Positions 8,644 to 17,364 are shown, numbered from the stretch's first letter. The stretch is DNA of 64,000 nt from Bacteroidia bacterium (GCA_030424545.1 JAUHWL010000010.1:1-64000), one strand, 5' to 3'. The notes: generated by a model from the letters alone, not told the origin. Made by a program: numbers and translations.

Positions 8644-9965
8644 TGGAGCAATTAAAAGACAAATTGGTTTCGTCTTTTATGGTGATAGAAAACGAGCTGA
8701 ACAACCCTGATTGGGCACCCGTTTTTGATGTTCGCCAAAAGGCTATGGACCATTTCGAAACCAAAGGGTTTCCTACAAAAAAAGATGAGGAATGGAAATA
8801 TACCAACCTAAAGCCCATCTTAAAACACGATTATAAACTGTTTCCAAAACGTGACGCAGAAGCCATTGAGTTTAAAGATGTAAAGCGCTATTTTTTAAAT
8901 GATATCGATACCTATCGCATCGTTTTCATCAATGGTATTTATAGCTCGTGGCTCAGCCAAACTACACACCACGGTTTTGATGTATGTACGTTTTCATCGG
9001 CATTGCTTAGGTATAAAGACGAATTAAGTACGCATTTTGCAAAATATGCTGACAATGAAGAAAGCATGGTAGCATTGAATACAGCATTTGCGCGTGATGG
9101 TGCGTACATACATGTACCTAAAAATGTAACGGTAAATAAGCCAATAGAAATTGTGTTTTTTACCACTGGCGAGGGTGCGGAAGTAATGACCCAGCCGCGT
9201 AACTTGGTAATTGCAGACGAAGGTGCCAAAGTGCAAATTATTGAGCGCCACCGTAGTTTAACAGATCACGCAGTTTTAACCAATGTGGTTACAGAAATTG
9301 TGGCCGAGAAAAACGCCAACATAGAATATTACAAAGTGCAGAACGATAATGTTTCGGCTTCTTTGATAGATCATACCAACGTGCAGCAGGCTAGAGATAG
9401 CCATGTAAGTGTAGGCACATTTACGTTTGGTGGAAAACTGGTGCGCAACAATTTAACCTTTGTGAGCAACGGAGAAAATACCGAAAGTCACATGGATGGC
9501 ATTACCATTATTGGCGATGGACAGCATGTAGACAACCATACATTGGTAGACCATAAAATGCCGAATTGCTACAGCCGCGAGTTGTACAAAGGCATATACG
9601 ATGGCAATGCCAAAGGTGTTTTTAACGGTAAAGTAATTGTGCATCAAGACGCACAAAAAATAAATGCCTTCCAGCAGAATAACAATATTTTGTTGACAGA
9701 TCGTGCCTCTATCGACACCAAGCCACAGCTAGAAATATTTGCAGATGATGTAAAATGTTCGCATGGTTGTACGGTTGGCCAGTTAGATGATGAGGCGCTG
9801 TTTTATCTCCGCAGCCGCGGTATACCAGAGTATGAAGCTAAAGCCCTGTTAATGTATGCCTTCTCGGCTGATGCATTAGATTACGTGCGAATTCCGGAAT
9901 TAAAAACCCGTTTAAACCGTATCATGGGTAAAAAACTAAACGTAGATTTAGAATTATCGCTATGA
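8643..9965 (+). CDS. sufD: Fe-S cluster assembly protein SufD
   Basis: SufD is the SufB paralogue in the SufBC2D complex and is needed for iron entry. The 440-residue protein has the N-terminal helical part with the Lys-Lys-Asp-Glu-Glu-Trp-Lys-Tyr-Thr-Asn-Leu motif and the long beta-helix, ending in the Ser-Arg-Gly-Ile-Pro-Glu-Tyr-Glu-Ala-Lys segment typical of the family. The frame runs ten codons further upstream inside sufC, but the ATG overlapping the sufC stop by one base is the natural start. Its end overlaps sufS by four bases (ATGA). Confidence 0.95.
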   Translation: MEQLKDKLVSSFMVIENELNNPDWAPVFDVRQKAMDHFETKGFPTKKDEEWKYTNLKPILKHDYKLFPKRDAEAIEFKDVKRYFLNDIDTYRIVFINGIYSSWLSQTTHHGFDVCTFSSALLRYKDELSTHFAKYADNEESMVALNTAFARDGAYIHVPKNVTVNKPIEIVFFTTGEGAEVMTQPRNLVIADEGAKVQIIERHRSLTDHAVLTNVVTEIVAEKNANIEYYKVQNDNVSASLIDHTNVQQARDSHVSVGTFTFGGKLVRNNLTFVSNGENTESHMDGITIIGDGQHVDNHTLVDHKMPNCYSRELYKGIYDGNAKGVFNGKVIVHQDAQKINAFQQNNNILLTDRASIDTKPQLEIFADDVKCSHGCTVGQLDDEALFYLRSRGIPEYEAKALLMYAFSADALDYVRIPELKTRLNRIMGKKLNVDLELSL

Positions 9966-11185
9966 TAAAAACGTTGGATATTGCTGCCGTCAGAGCTGAT
10001 TTTCCCATCCTTCATCAAGAAGTTAATGGCAAGCCGTTGGTTTATTTTGATAATGGTGCCACCACACAAAAACCACAGGTGGTGATTGATGCCATGGCAG
10101 CGTATTACAACAAAACCAACGCCAATGTGCACCGCGGGGTGCATACACTTAGCCAATTGGCTACCGATCAGTTTGAGGCCAGTCGCGAAACCGTGCGTGC
10201 GCATATAAACGCAGCGAGCACAAAAGAAATTATTTTCACCAAAGGGACTACAGAAAGTATCAATTTGGTAGCGCAGTGTTTTGACGGATTTGTAGAAAAA
10301 GGCGATAACATTATTATTTCGGCCATTGAGCACCACAGCAATATTGTGCCGTGGCAAATGTTAGCCGCCAGAACAGGTGCAGAGTTGCGCATCATCACCG
10401 CCAACAATGCTGGCGAGTTGGAGATGGATGTCTTTGACGAAATCTTAGACAGCCGCACTAAAATGGTGGCTGTAAACCATATTTCTAACGCATTAGGTAC
10501 GTTAAATCCCGTTGAAGAATTCATCGCGAAAGCACACAAATTTGGCGCTGCTGTTTTTATAGATGGCGCACAATCGGTGCCGCACATGCACATAAATGTG
10601 CAAGATTTAGATGCAGATTTCTTCGCGTTTAGTGCACACAAAGTTTATGGGCCAACGGGCGTGGGCGTTTTGTACGGCAAAGAATCGTGGCTAAATAAAT
10701 TGCCGCCCTACCAATTTGGTGGCGAAATGATTAAAGAAGTAACGCTACAAAAAAGCACTTGGGCAGATTTGCCACATAAATTTGAGGCTGGCACGCCACA
10801 CATCGAAGGAGTGGTTGGTTTAAAACCGGCACTTGATTACATCAATAAAATTGGTGTAGAAGATATAGCCGCTTATGAGCATGAATTGCTTGAGTACGGC
10901 ACAGAAAAGTTGTTGCAAATTGACGGTTTGCGCATCATCGGCACAGCGGCCAAAAAAGCAAGTTTAATCAGTTTTGTTGTGGATGGTACCCATCCGTACG
11001 ATATTGGGATGATACTTGATAAATTGGGCGTTGCCGTGCGCACAGGGCACCATTGTGCCCAACCTGTTATGGCGAGATTTGATATTCCAGGTACGGTTCG
11101 CGCTAGTTTTAGTTTTTATAATACGAAAGAAGAAATAGATATTTTGGTGGCAGGAGTTGAGCGGGCAGTGAAGATGCTGCGGTAA
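9962..11185 (+). CDS. sufS: cysteine desulfurase SufS
   Basis: This PLP enzyme takes sulfur from cysteine and passes it as a persulfide to SufE. The 407-residue protein is a group II desulfurase. The PLP lysine is Lys227 in Ser-Ala-His-Lys-Val-Tyr-Gly, the ring-stacking histidine is His124, and the persulfide cysteine is Cys365 in Arg-Thr-Gly-His-His-Cys-Ala-Gln. The start ATG overlaps the sufD stop. Its partner sufE should follow directly, but a DUF559 cassette of about 560 bases lies between the two. Confidence 0.96.
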   Translation: MIKTLDIAAVRADFPILHQEVNGKPLVYFDNGATTQKPQVVIDAMAAYYNKTNANVHRGVHTLSQLATDQFEASRETVRAHINAASTKEIIFTKGTTESINLVAQCFDGFVEKGDNIIISAIEHHSNIVPWQMLAARTGAELRIITANNAGELEMDVFDEILDSRTKMVAVNHISNALGTLNPVEEFIAKAHKFGAAVFIDGAQSVPHMHINVQDLDADFFAFSAHKVYGPTGVGVLYGKESWLNKLPPYQFGGEMIKEVTLQKSTWADLPHKFEAGTPHIEGVVGLKPALDYINKIGVEDIAAYEHELLEYGTEKLLQIDGLRIIGTAAKKASLISFVVDGTHPYDIGMILDKLGVAVRTGHHCAQPVMARFDIPGTVRASFSFYNTKEEIDILVAGVERAVKMLR

Positions 11186-11186
11186 T

Positions 11187-11232
11187 CACCTCATCCCCTC
11201 GGTCCCCCTCTCCTTTTGGGAGAGGGGGAGGT
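11187..11232 (+). repeat. GC-rich palindromic element, left outer copy of the DUF559 cassette
   Basis: It starts one base after the sufS stop. It contains a perfect 10-base-pair hairpin, CCCCCTCTCC at 11204-11213 pairing with 11219-11228, over a 5-base loop. Its outer part, CCTCATCCCC, is the inverted form of the right copy at 11703-11745. The GC content contrasts sharply with the AT-rich surroundings. It could act as a weak terminator or mRNA end stabiliser behind sufS. Confidence 0.85.
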
Positions 11233-11269
11233 ACAAACAAAAATGAAAAAAATATAATTTCCGAACCCA

Positions 11270-11308
11270 ACTCCCCTCACCTTTAAGGAGAGGGGTTGGG
11301 GGTGAGGT
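11270..11308 (+). repeat. GC-rich palindromic element, left inner copy of the DUF559 cassette
   Basis: This element is a direct repeat of the one at 11703-11745: both run from CTCCCC through a short palindrome to GGGGTTGGGGG and TGAGGT. It ends 10 bases before the DUF559 start codon. With the outer copy at 11187-11232 in opposite orientation, the gene is bracketed by both inverted and direct copies. Confidence 0.8.
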
Positions 11309-11318
11309 CAAGAACAAA

Positions 11319-11693
11319 ATGGAACCCAGAGATTTCGAAATGTTTCATAATGCATCGCCAAGCGCTTTTGAAAAAGCGCGATTCTTGCGAACGCACTTAA
11401 CAGAAACTGAAGATTTGCTTTGGCAAGCGTTGCGAAACAGAAAATGTAACGGACTAAAATTCCGAAGACAACATCCATTCGAAGAGTATATTTTAGACTT
11501 TTTTTGTTTGGAAAAAAAGCTGGTTGTAGAGATAGATGGTGAATATCATTTGCTAAAAGACCAACGTGAATATGATGAAAATAGGACGGCATTTTTAGAA
11601 GAAAGTGGATTAAAAGTAATACGTTTTACCAACGAAGAAGTAAAATCTGAATTGAGTAAAATTTTAGAAGAAATAAAAAACATAACAAGTTAA
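11319..11693 (+). CDS. DUF559 endonuclease-like protein
   Basis: This 124-residue protein belongs to DUF559, whose fold is related to very-short-patch-repair (Vsr) and other PD-(D/E)XK nucleases. The putative metal site is visible as Asp60, then Glu71-Ile-Asp73 in the strand Leu-Val-Val-Glu-Ile-Asp-Gly-Glu-Tyr-His; an Arg-Arg-Gln-His-Pro segment precedes it. The substrate is unknown. The gene separates sufS from sufE and is flanked on both sides by GC-rich palindromic repeats of one family. The likely reading is a small nuclease gene travelling with its repeats. Its product has no place in iron-sulfur assembly. Confidence 0.85.
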   Translation: MEPRDFEMFHNASPSAFEKARFLRTHLTETEDLLWQALRNRKCNGLKFRRQHPFEEYILDFFCLEKKLVVEIDGEYHLLKDQREYDENRTAFLEESGLKVIRFTNEEVKSELSKILEEIKNITS

Positions 11694-11702
11694 ATCAACT
11701 CC

Positions 11703-11745
11703 ATCTCCCCCTCTCCTTACAGGAGAGGGGGTTGGGGGATGAGGT
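11703..11745 (+). repeat. GC-rich palindromic element, right copy of the DUF559 cassette
   Basis: It contains CCCCCTCTCC and its complement around a 4-5 base loop, then GTTGGGGGATGAGG. It ends four bases before the sufE start codon, so the repeat supplies the sequence where the sufE ribosome binding site should be. Confidence 0.85.
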
Positions 11746-11749
11746 AATT

Positions 11750-12190
11750 ATGGAGAGCACAATAAAAAATACAGAACAAGAAATCATCGAAGAATTTGAC
11801 ATGTTCACCGATTGGATGGAGAAATACGACTACCTGATAGAGTTGGGGAAAGATTTACCACTGATTGAAGACCAATACAAAACCGATGAAAACATTATAA
11901 AAGGCTGCCAAAGCAAAGTATGGCTGCAAGCCGAATTGCAAGGCAACAAAGTGCGCTTTACAGCCGATAGTGACGCTATAATTACCAAAGGAATTATAGC
12001 GTTGATGGTACGTGTGTTAGACAACCAAGAACCTCAAGATATTATAAAAGCCGAAATGAATTTTGTGGATGCCATTGGTTTGAAAGAACATCTTTCGCCA
12101 ACGCGCGCCAACGGACTATTGGCCATGATAAAACAAATGAAATTTTACGCTTTGGCTTTTCAAAGCAAATTAATGCAAGAGAAAAAATGA
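11750..12190 (+). CDS. sufE: sulfur acceptor protein SufE
   Basis: SufE accepts the persulfide from SufS and hands it to SufB. The 146-residue protein carries the acceptor cysteine Cys53 in Ile-Lys-Gly-Cys-Gln-Ser, the family hallmark, and the C-terminal Leu-Ser-Pro-Thr-Arg-Ala-Asn-Gly motif. The frame also offers an upstream TTG at 11732, but that lies inside the GC-rich repeat, so the ATG at 11750 is chosen. The end overlaps the next gene by four bases (ATGA). Confidence 0.94.
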   Translation: MESTIKNTEQEIIEEFDMFTDWMEKYDYLIELGKDLPLIEDQYKTDENIIKGCQSKVWLQAELQGNKVRFTADSDAIITKGIIALMVRVLDNQEPQDIIKAEMNFVDAIGLKEHLSPTRANGLLAMIKQMKFYALAFQSKLMQEKK

Positions 12191-12513
12191 GTTTACCAGA
12201 CGAAGAAGTTCAAAAAATAGGTTCGGATGTATTGGATGTATTGAGAAGCATCTACGACCCTGAGATACCCGTAGATATCTACGAACTAGGTTTGATTTAT
12301 GACGTGCAAGTAAGCGATGAGGCTGATGTACATATCTTGATGACATTAACTAGCCCCAACTGCCCTGTGGCCGAAAGTATGCCCGAAGAAGTGCGCGAAA
12401 AAACACGTTCTATAGATGCCGTTAAAAATGTTGAGGTTGAGCTCACCTTCGATCCGCCTTGGACAAAGGATTTAATGAGCGAAGAAGCCAAACTAGAACT
12501 AGGTATTTTGTAA
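12187..12513 (+). CDS. SufT-like MIP18/DUF59 Fe-S maturation protein
   Basis: This 108-residue MIP18-family protein has the Asp-Pro-Glu-Ile-Pro-Val-Asp motif at 24-30, the Ser-Pro-Asn-Cys-Pro motif with Cys59, and the closing Asp-Pro-Pro-Trp-Thr motif. Family members assist the delivery of iron-sulfur clusters to target proteins. The four-base overlap with sufE supports a role in the same pathway. It is often annotated as SUF system assembly protein or SufT; biochemical equivalence to SufT is an inference. The following 142 bases, 12514-12655, hold no gene and no clear terminator. Confidence 0.9.
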   Translation: MSLPDEEVQKIGSDVLDVLRSIYDPEIPVDIYELGLIYDVQVSDEADVHILMTLTSPNCPVAESMPEEVREKTRSIDAVKNVEVELTFDPPWTKDLMSEEAKLELGIL

Positions 12514-12655
12514 ATAAAATCGATTAATATTTTAAAGACGATTTATTTTAAAGAGTCATCTCGTTGAGTATGCAGTATCTGGGCTATCAATAATTTGGTG
12601 TAAGATAAGTAAGTACAAGGTTTTAGCTTGCACATATAAATTAATACCAAAAATT

Positions 12656-14242
12656 ATGAAAATCTATATACTTATTTCGGCAATATTTTGGAGCTTATTA
12701 AGCACAGCGCAAAACGTTGTAGAACAATACAAATTAACTGCGGTTCCACGCGATTCTTCGGCCAACTTTGGCGAGGATATAGATATGTATGGCAATTACG
12801 CCATTGTTGGCGCTCGGTTTGATGATACTGATGCCTCGGGTCAAAACCCAATACAACAGGCAGGTTCTGCCACAATTTTAGAAAAAAACACACAAGGGCA
12901 ATGGGTTGTGTCTCAAAAAATTGTGGCTAACAACCGGTTTGCAGGCCAATATTTTGGGCGTTTTGTTGCTATTGATAGCGCTTTTGCCGTGGTTGGTGTG
13001 CCTCAAGACACCACGTATGTAAACGGTATAAGTAAAGCTACCGGTGCCGTTTATGTGTATAAAAACACCAATGGCACATGGGCGCAAATAGCAAAATTAT
13101 CGGCCCAAGATGCACATGACCAAGCTTGGTTTGGCTCTGATGTAGATTTACACAAAAACAAAATTGTGATTGGTTCTAGTGCCGCTCTAAACAATGGCCA
13201 AAAGCAGGGTGCTGTTTATGTATTTGAGAAAGTTGGACCTGCTACTTGGCAGCAAACAAGTAAAATTATTTCGCCAAACGCAACCCAATTTATGGGTTTT
13301 GGTGGGGCTGTGGCTATTCAAAACAACCAAATTGCAGTTGGTTCTCCAGCTGATGCTTATGACGAAAACGGGTTAAACCCGATATCCAACAGTGGTTCTG
13401 TAGAAATTTTTGAAAATATGACCGGAAATAATTGGGTTTTGGTTAAACGATTAGTACCTACAAACAGACATACTCTAACAGGTTATGGCCAATCTATGGC
13501 CATGCACAACAATGCATTGCTCGTGGGAGCCAAAACAGAAAGTGGTAGTGTTGGTGGAGTAAATAACATAAACAATACTGGTGCGGCTTATTTGTATGAA
13601 AAACAAAGTGGCACTTGGACATTGGCAACCAAAATACAAGCGGCCGTTCATGGTGAGAATGATTATTTGGGTTGGGCGGTAGATCTTCACGAAAACTTAG
13701 CCGTAGTAGGATGCCCGTTTGATGGTGATGCCTTGGCAACCATGCAGCAGGTAGATTTTTCGGGAAGCGCCATGGTGTACGAAAAACAAAACGGCCAATG
13801 GAATTTCAAGCAAATATTAACAGCTTCTGATAGAGACCAACAGGATTACTTAGGGCAAGGAATTGCCGTGTATGGTAACGATATTCTTGTTGGAGCACCT
13901 GGGCAAAAAGAAAATGCTTTAGGCCAAAACTCGTTGAAGAATGCCGGTATGGTGTATACGTACTTGGCTAATATTATTTTTGGAGAAGATGAGTTTGAAT
14001 TGTTGAACTTTGACGCATATCCTAACCCAGCAAACCACACCATTACTGTAAACTTTAATGTTACAGACGGACTTAAAACCATAGAAATTTACAATATGGT
14101 TGGCCAATTGATGTACAGTGCCCAAACTGCTGGTACAGAAAAAAACATTCCAGTAAGCCATTTTAAAAATGGTGTATATACCCTTAAGGTTTCTGTGGGA
14201 GCTACAGAAAATTATCTAAAATTTCTCGTTGCTCATCCGTAA
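12656..14242 (+). CDS. T9SS-exported FG-GAP beta-propeller protein
   Basis: The 528-residue protein has a signal peptide ending around Ser-Thr-Ala-Gln at residue 19. It has seven FG-GAP-type repeats between about 33 and 437, each with a Phe-Gly or Leu-Gly opening, a Val-Gly-Ala/Ser-Pro-like core and a Gly-Ala-Val-Tyr-Val-Tyr ending, consistent with a seven-bladed beta-propeller. A type A T9SS sorting domain starts at Tyr-Pro-Asn-Pro-Ala near residue 457. Such proteins are cell-surface or released, and may bind calcium or other proteins; no ligand can be named. It lies between the SufT-like gene and DUF2480, members of one conserved cluster, so it is probably a later arrival there. Confidence 0.85.
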   Translation: MKIYILISAIFWSLLSTAQNVVEQYKLTAVPRDSSANFGEDIDMYGNYAIVGARFDDTDASGQNPIQQAGSATILEKNTQGQWVVSQKIVANNRFAGQYFGRFVAIDSAFAVVGVPQDTTYVNGISKATGAVYVYKNTNGTWAQIAKLSAQDAHDQAWFGSDVDLHKNKIVIGSSAALNNGQKQGAVYVFEKVGPATWQQTSKIISPNATQFMGFGGAVAIQNNQIAVGSPADAYDENGLNPISNSGSVEIFENMTGNNWVLVKRLVPTNRHTLTGYGQSMAMHNNALLVGAKTESGSVGGVNNINNTGAAYLYEKQSGTWTLATKIQAAVHGENDYLGWAVDLHENLAVVGCPFDGDALATMQQVDFSGSAMVYEKQNGQWNFKQILTASDRDQQDYLGQGIAVYGNDILVGAPGQKENALGQNSLKNAGMVYTYLANIIFGEDEFELLNFDAYPNPANHTITVNFNVTDGLKTIEIYNMVGQLMYSAQTAGTEKNIPVSHFKNGVYTLKVSVGATENYLKFLVAHP

Positions 14243-14309
14243 ACTAACCGCAAAAATTTGTGTTCTATTCTAAAACTTAATGTTTCTTTGAAACAGATTT
14301 TAAAACAGA

Positions 14310-14819
14310 ATGAACGAGCAAGAAATCATTAATAAAGTAGCGCAAAGCGGAATTGTAAGTATAGATTTAGAAGCATTTTACCTATCCGGAGAACGCCAAA
14401 TTTTTGATTTAAAAGATTGGCTTTACGAGGAGGTAATTCTCCGCGAAAAAGACTTCCGCGAACGCGCTAAAAATTACGATTGGGCACAACATAAAGATGC
14501 GCATGTTGCGGTTTTTTGTACTGCCGATGCCATTGTGCCGCTTTGGGCATTTATGTTGGTGGCAAGTAAACTAGAGCCTTATGCGGCCACCATTGTGCAT
14601 GGCAATACCGAAAAATTAGAGTCTGTTTTGTACCGGAAGTTTATGGATGAACATGATTTTTCGCAATACCAAGACAAGCGCATGATTATTAAAGGATGCA
14701 GCAAAAAACCTGTGCCAACAGATGCGTTTGTAGAATTTGTGCATCGCGCGCAGCCACATGCCAAAAGCATTATGTTTGGCGAGCCGTGCAGCACCGTTCC
14801 GGTTTTTAAGAAGAAATAG
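14310..14819 (+). CDS. DUF2480 family protein of the suf cluster
   Basis: This 169-residue soluble protein matches the Bacteroidota family DUF2480. It has the opening Val-Ser-Ile-Asp-Leu-Glu motif, a central Ala-Ile-Val-Pro-Leu-Trp-Ala segment, and a C-terminal stretch with Lys-Gly-Cys and Glu-Pro-Cys-Ser-Thr-Val-Pro containing two cysteines. The family usually sits next to suf genes in this phylum, so a part in iron-sulfur assembly is likely, but no activity is known. Here it is about 1.8 kb from the SufT-like gene because of the T9SS gene in between. Confidence 0.82.
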   Translation: MNEQEIINKVAQSGIVSIDLEAFYLSGERQIFDLKDWLYEEVILREKDFRERAKNYDWAQHKDAHVAVFCTADAIVPLWAFMLVASKLEPYAATIVHGNTEKLESVLYRKFMDEHDFSQYQDKRMIIKGCSKKPVPTDAFVEFVHRAQPHAKSIMFGEPCSTVPVFKKK

Positions 14820-14858
14820 GTTTTTAGTTAATTGCAAGGTGCAGCTAAAAACTGCTAT

Positions 14859-14972
14859 ATGAAAAACAAATTTAAAACACGAGCAAATTTCCTTTCAGGC
14901 ATCGCTGGAGTTGCTTTAGCTATTGCGCTCTGGATAGCTTTTTTATATTTAGTTATTTATAGACCTTTTTAA
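14859..14972 (+). CDS. 37-residue single-pass membrane peptide
   Basis: The ATG at 14859 opens 37 codons. About nine basic or polar residues are followed by a hydrophobic run from residue 11 to 34 (Phe-Leu-Ser-Gly-Ile-Ala-Gly-Val..., ending Leu-Val-Ile-Tyr) and a short Arg-Pro-Phe tail, which makes a clear transmembrane helix. The TAA stop abuts the ATG of the next gene with no gap, which argues that it is translated and coupled. No family is recognised. Confidence 0.55.
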   Translation: MKNKFKTRANFLSGIAGVALAIALWIAFLYLVIYRPF

Positions 14973-15506
14973 ATGAATAAAAAAGTATTTCTCATAGCAT
15001 TTATAGTAACCAATTTTATTTTTGGCTCGCTCTTCTTTCTAATAAATAAAAATCTGAATCGTGACGAAAATGGATTTGTTTCAACAATCCCAACAATTAA
15101 TGCCGATGAGCTTAAAAAGGAATCTAATTACGTAATTTCAATTGTGAGTTATGGTTGTCCTGGTCATCCGTATTTTATGCCTGAATTAAAAAAAGATATC
15201 GAAATAATTAAACAAAAAGGATATAAACTTTTTATAATAAACGATAGTGAATATAGCCAAGGAGCTGAAACGAAAATCAAGGAATTTGCAAAACGGTATA
15301 AAATTGATGAGGATATTTATTTAATTGACCCACATGCATATCCTACAAATGGTGGTTTTTTCAACTCTAAAACAAGATATTTTGATTTCGTAAATAGCAT
15401 TAGTGATTCCACCGAAAATTTACTTCTTGGTTACGGCTATTACCTTGTATTTAAAAATGGAAAACTAGTTTATGATAATTATTCTCTAAATCCAGATAGT
15501 TTATAA
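14973..15506 (+). CDS. membrane-anchored thioredoxin-fold-like protein
   Basis: The 177-residue protein has one N-terminal hydrophobic segment (about residues 4-23), which may be an uncleaved anchor, then a soluble domain facing the periplasm. A beta-strand is followed by Ser-Tyr-Gly-Cys-Pro-Gly-His-Pro-Tyr-Phe-Met-Pro near residue 59, which looks like a thioredoxin-type active-site turn with only one cysteine. The end has the Tyr-Tyr-Leu-Val-Phe-Lys-Asn-Gly-Lys strand pair common in thioredoxin folds. A redox or thiol role is plausible but not proven. It directly follows the 37-residue membrane ORF. Confidence 0.55.
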   Translation: MNKKVFLIAFIVTNFIFGSLFFLINKNLNRDENGFVSTIPTINADELKKESNYVISIVSYGCPGHPYFMPELKKDIEIIKQKGYKLFIINDSEYSQGAETKIKEFAKRYKIDEDIYLIDPHAYPTNGGFFNSKTRYFDFVNSISDSTENLLLGYGYYLVFKNGKLVYDNYSLNPDSL

Positions 15507-15611
15507 ATTAATCAATCACGCTTAAATTTATTCAAATTCAAATATTGAAGCATTCAAGATAATTGACTTGTATTTTTTGTTTGCTCATTTTGAGTGGCCA
15601 AATTCGCAGTG

Positions 15612-16562
15612 TTATTCTTTTACAACTTTCTCTACCAAAATACCACCATTCTCTAAGGTGATGTGCACCAAATACAACCCGCTTTGTTCGGGCAATTCTA
15701 TTGTTTTTTCGTTTGTGTAAGCGCGTAATTTTTGGCCCGTGATGTTGTAAACTTCTGTTTTAGCAATGGCTTTTTCAGCTTCTATAAACACAAAACCGTT
15801 GCTCGGGTTGGGGTAAATTTTTACTGCGGAGATTTTGTTTTCTTCTACACCAATTAACGACCAATAATCGCAAGCTTTGTTGGTGAAGTTTACGTTAATA
15901 GCGTTGTTGCTAAAACAACGCAGCTGATTGTAGGCAAGGTTAATCATATTGCCATTGCAAATGTTTGGACTTGGATTAAATAGCTCGCTATACCATAAAG
16001 CGCCAACATCTTTGTAAATTTTTGTGGGCAAACAATAGCCCGAAGCACACATATAAATTTTCTGATTTTGAATAATAAATGTGTCCATCGGGTTTTCTAT
16101 TTCCCAATATTTTAGTGGGGTGCCATTTATTGTATCGTAGCCAACGGCCATAACGGTTGCTTTGGGTAAGGCATAACAGCCAAGCGTTGTGGTTGGGTAG
16201 GCAAATTGCCATTGGTCGCCAACATTGGCGTTAAAATCAAAAAGCACGTGAATACTTCCTTGTGCATCAAAGTAAAAAACAGAATCGTTGCGGGTGCTTA
16301 AGAGTACATCGTTAAAAACGGCATTGGTATCTTGTATAATGTCATCGGGGCCCGGACCGGTTTTTAATTCTGATAACCCTGTAACAGTAAATACCTGCCA
16401 AGTTCTATCTTGTATAATTGAGTCTTTTGTGTAACTCACTTTTTTATAGCCGTTAAAACCAAAAGCAGAGTACGAAAAATACCACGTAGCATCTTGGCCA
16501 AAGGGCGATTGTGCCAGTAAATAACAAGGAATTAACGCGAGTAGGAGTAGTGTTTTTTTCAT
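15612..16562 (-). CDS. T9SS-exported protein of unknown function
   Basis: The 316-residue protein has a signal peptide ending near Leu-Leu-Ala-Gln (residue 18) and a type A T9SS sorting domain from the Ile-Tyr-Pro-Asn-Pro-Ser motif near residue 250 to the end. The ~230 residues between are beta-rich and contain several cysteines, some probably in disulfides, and match no family I know. The gene is 35 bases downstream of the LolA-like gene on the same strand and may share its transcript. Confidence 0.75.
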   Translation of the reverse strand: MKKTLLLLALIPCYLLAQSPFGQDATWYFSYSAFGFNGYKKVSYTKDSIIQDRTWQVFTVTGLSELKTGPGPDDIIQDTNAVFNDVLLSTRNDSVFYFDAQGSIHVLFDFNANVGDQWQFAYPTTTLGCYALPKATVMAVGYDTINGTPLKYWEIENPMDTFIIQNQKIYMCASGYCLPTKIYKDVGALWYSELFNPSPNICNGNMINLAYNQLRCFSNNAINVNFTNKACDYWSLIGVEENKISAVKIYPNPSNGFVFIEAEKAIAKTEVYNITGQKLRAYTNEKTIELPEQSGLYLVHITLENGGILVEKVVKE

Positions 16563-16597
16563 GTTTATAAATGTTTTTGTCTAAGTAAAAGTAAATC

Positions 16598-17344
16598 TTA
16601 TTCCTCAGGTACTAAGTTCTCTAAAGTAAAAAGGTCATCGGCTAAACCTTGGTTTACTTTTATATCGCTCATGTAAAGTGTGGTTTTGTGCTGTTTTTTT
16701 AAATCTTCCATAGAAACTTCATCGGCAACCCAACAGTCATTTACTTTTTTGTAGTGATAAAGTGCCTTTTTAACCGCGTTGTTTTTGCTGTCGAAATACT
16801 CTATTTGCTCTGCGCAATACGTTGTTTTATTGATGGTAACCAACAATTTGCTGTATGAAGATTTAGGGTCTTTAGGCTTTAACTCGAGTACAAAATTTGT
16901 GGCGTTGGTACTTTGTAAGGTGGGCGTATATTTATCGGCATAGGCCTGTGTGGCCATGTCTTCAATAGAAAAATCCGATTTGTTAAACGCACCGCTTTCG
17001 GCCAAATTGGTAATTTTCTTAGGCTTTTTAAACAGCGGCAAATACACGTAAATCTCGCCATTGGGTAAACTTAAGGTCGATATTCCTTCGTCAGACTTTG
17101 GTGCCGTGTAGCGGAACAATTTCATGTTCATTCCTTTTTGAAAAAGCACGGCCTGTTTTGTTTCTTCTTTGCCCGATTTTAAATTAACCATCACCATTTT
17201 CATCGCCACCGATTTGTCTTTAATAGCGGCTGCGGTGGCATCCATTTTTTTAAGAATGTTTAGTGCATCTTGCGCGTTCGCGGAAGAAATCAATCCGACA
17301 AAAATTACCGTTAGAATGCTTAGCAAGGTGTTTTTAAAATTCAT
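16598..17344 (-). CDS. outer-membrane lipoprotein-sorting (LolA-like) protein paired with an MMPL exporter
   Basis: The 248-residue protein has a signal peptide ending at Ala-Asn-Ala-Gln (about residue 25) and a single LolA/LolB-like beta domain. Recognisable parts are the Met-Lys-Met-Val-Met-Val-Asn strand, Pro-Lys-Ser-Asp-Glu-Gly-Ile-Ser-Thr-Leu, and the closing Asp-Asp-Leu-Phe-Thr-Leu-Glu-Asn-Leu. This family is found next to RND/MMPL transporters and is thought to carry lipidic substrates across the periplasm. It lies 20 bases after the MMPL gene, so the two should be cotranscribed. Confidence 0.85.
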   Translation of the reverse strand: MNFKNTLLSILTVIFVGLISSANAQDALNILKKMDATAAAIKDKSVAMKMVMVNLKSGKEETKQAVLFQKGMNMKLFRYTAPKSDEGISTLSLPNGEIYVYLPLFKKPKKITNLAESGAFNKSDFSIEDMATQAYADKYTPTLQSTNATNFVLELKPKDPKSSYSKLLVTINKTTYCAEQIEYFDSKNNAVKKALYHYKKVNDCWVADEVSMEDLKKQHKTTLYMSDIKVNQGLADDLFTLENLVPEE

Positions 17345-17364
17345 AGTTATCTTGTTTTTGTGAG

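Noticed and set aside
11187-11745. GC-rich repeats as a CRISPR array or attachment sites
   Set aside because: Only three copies, irregularly spaced and palindromic, with a gene rather than short spacers between them and no cas or integrase gene.
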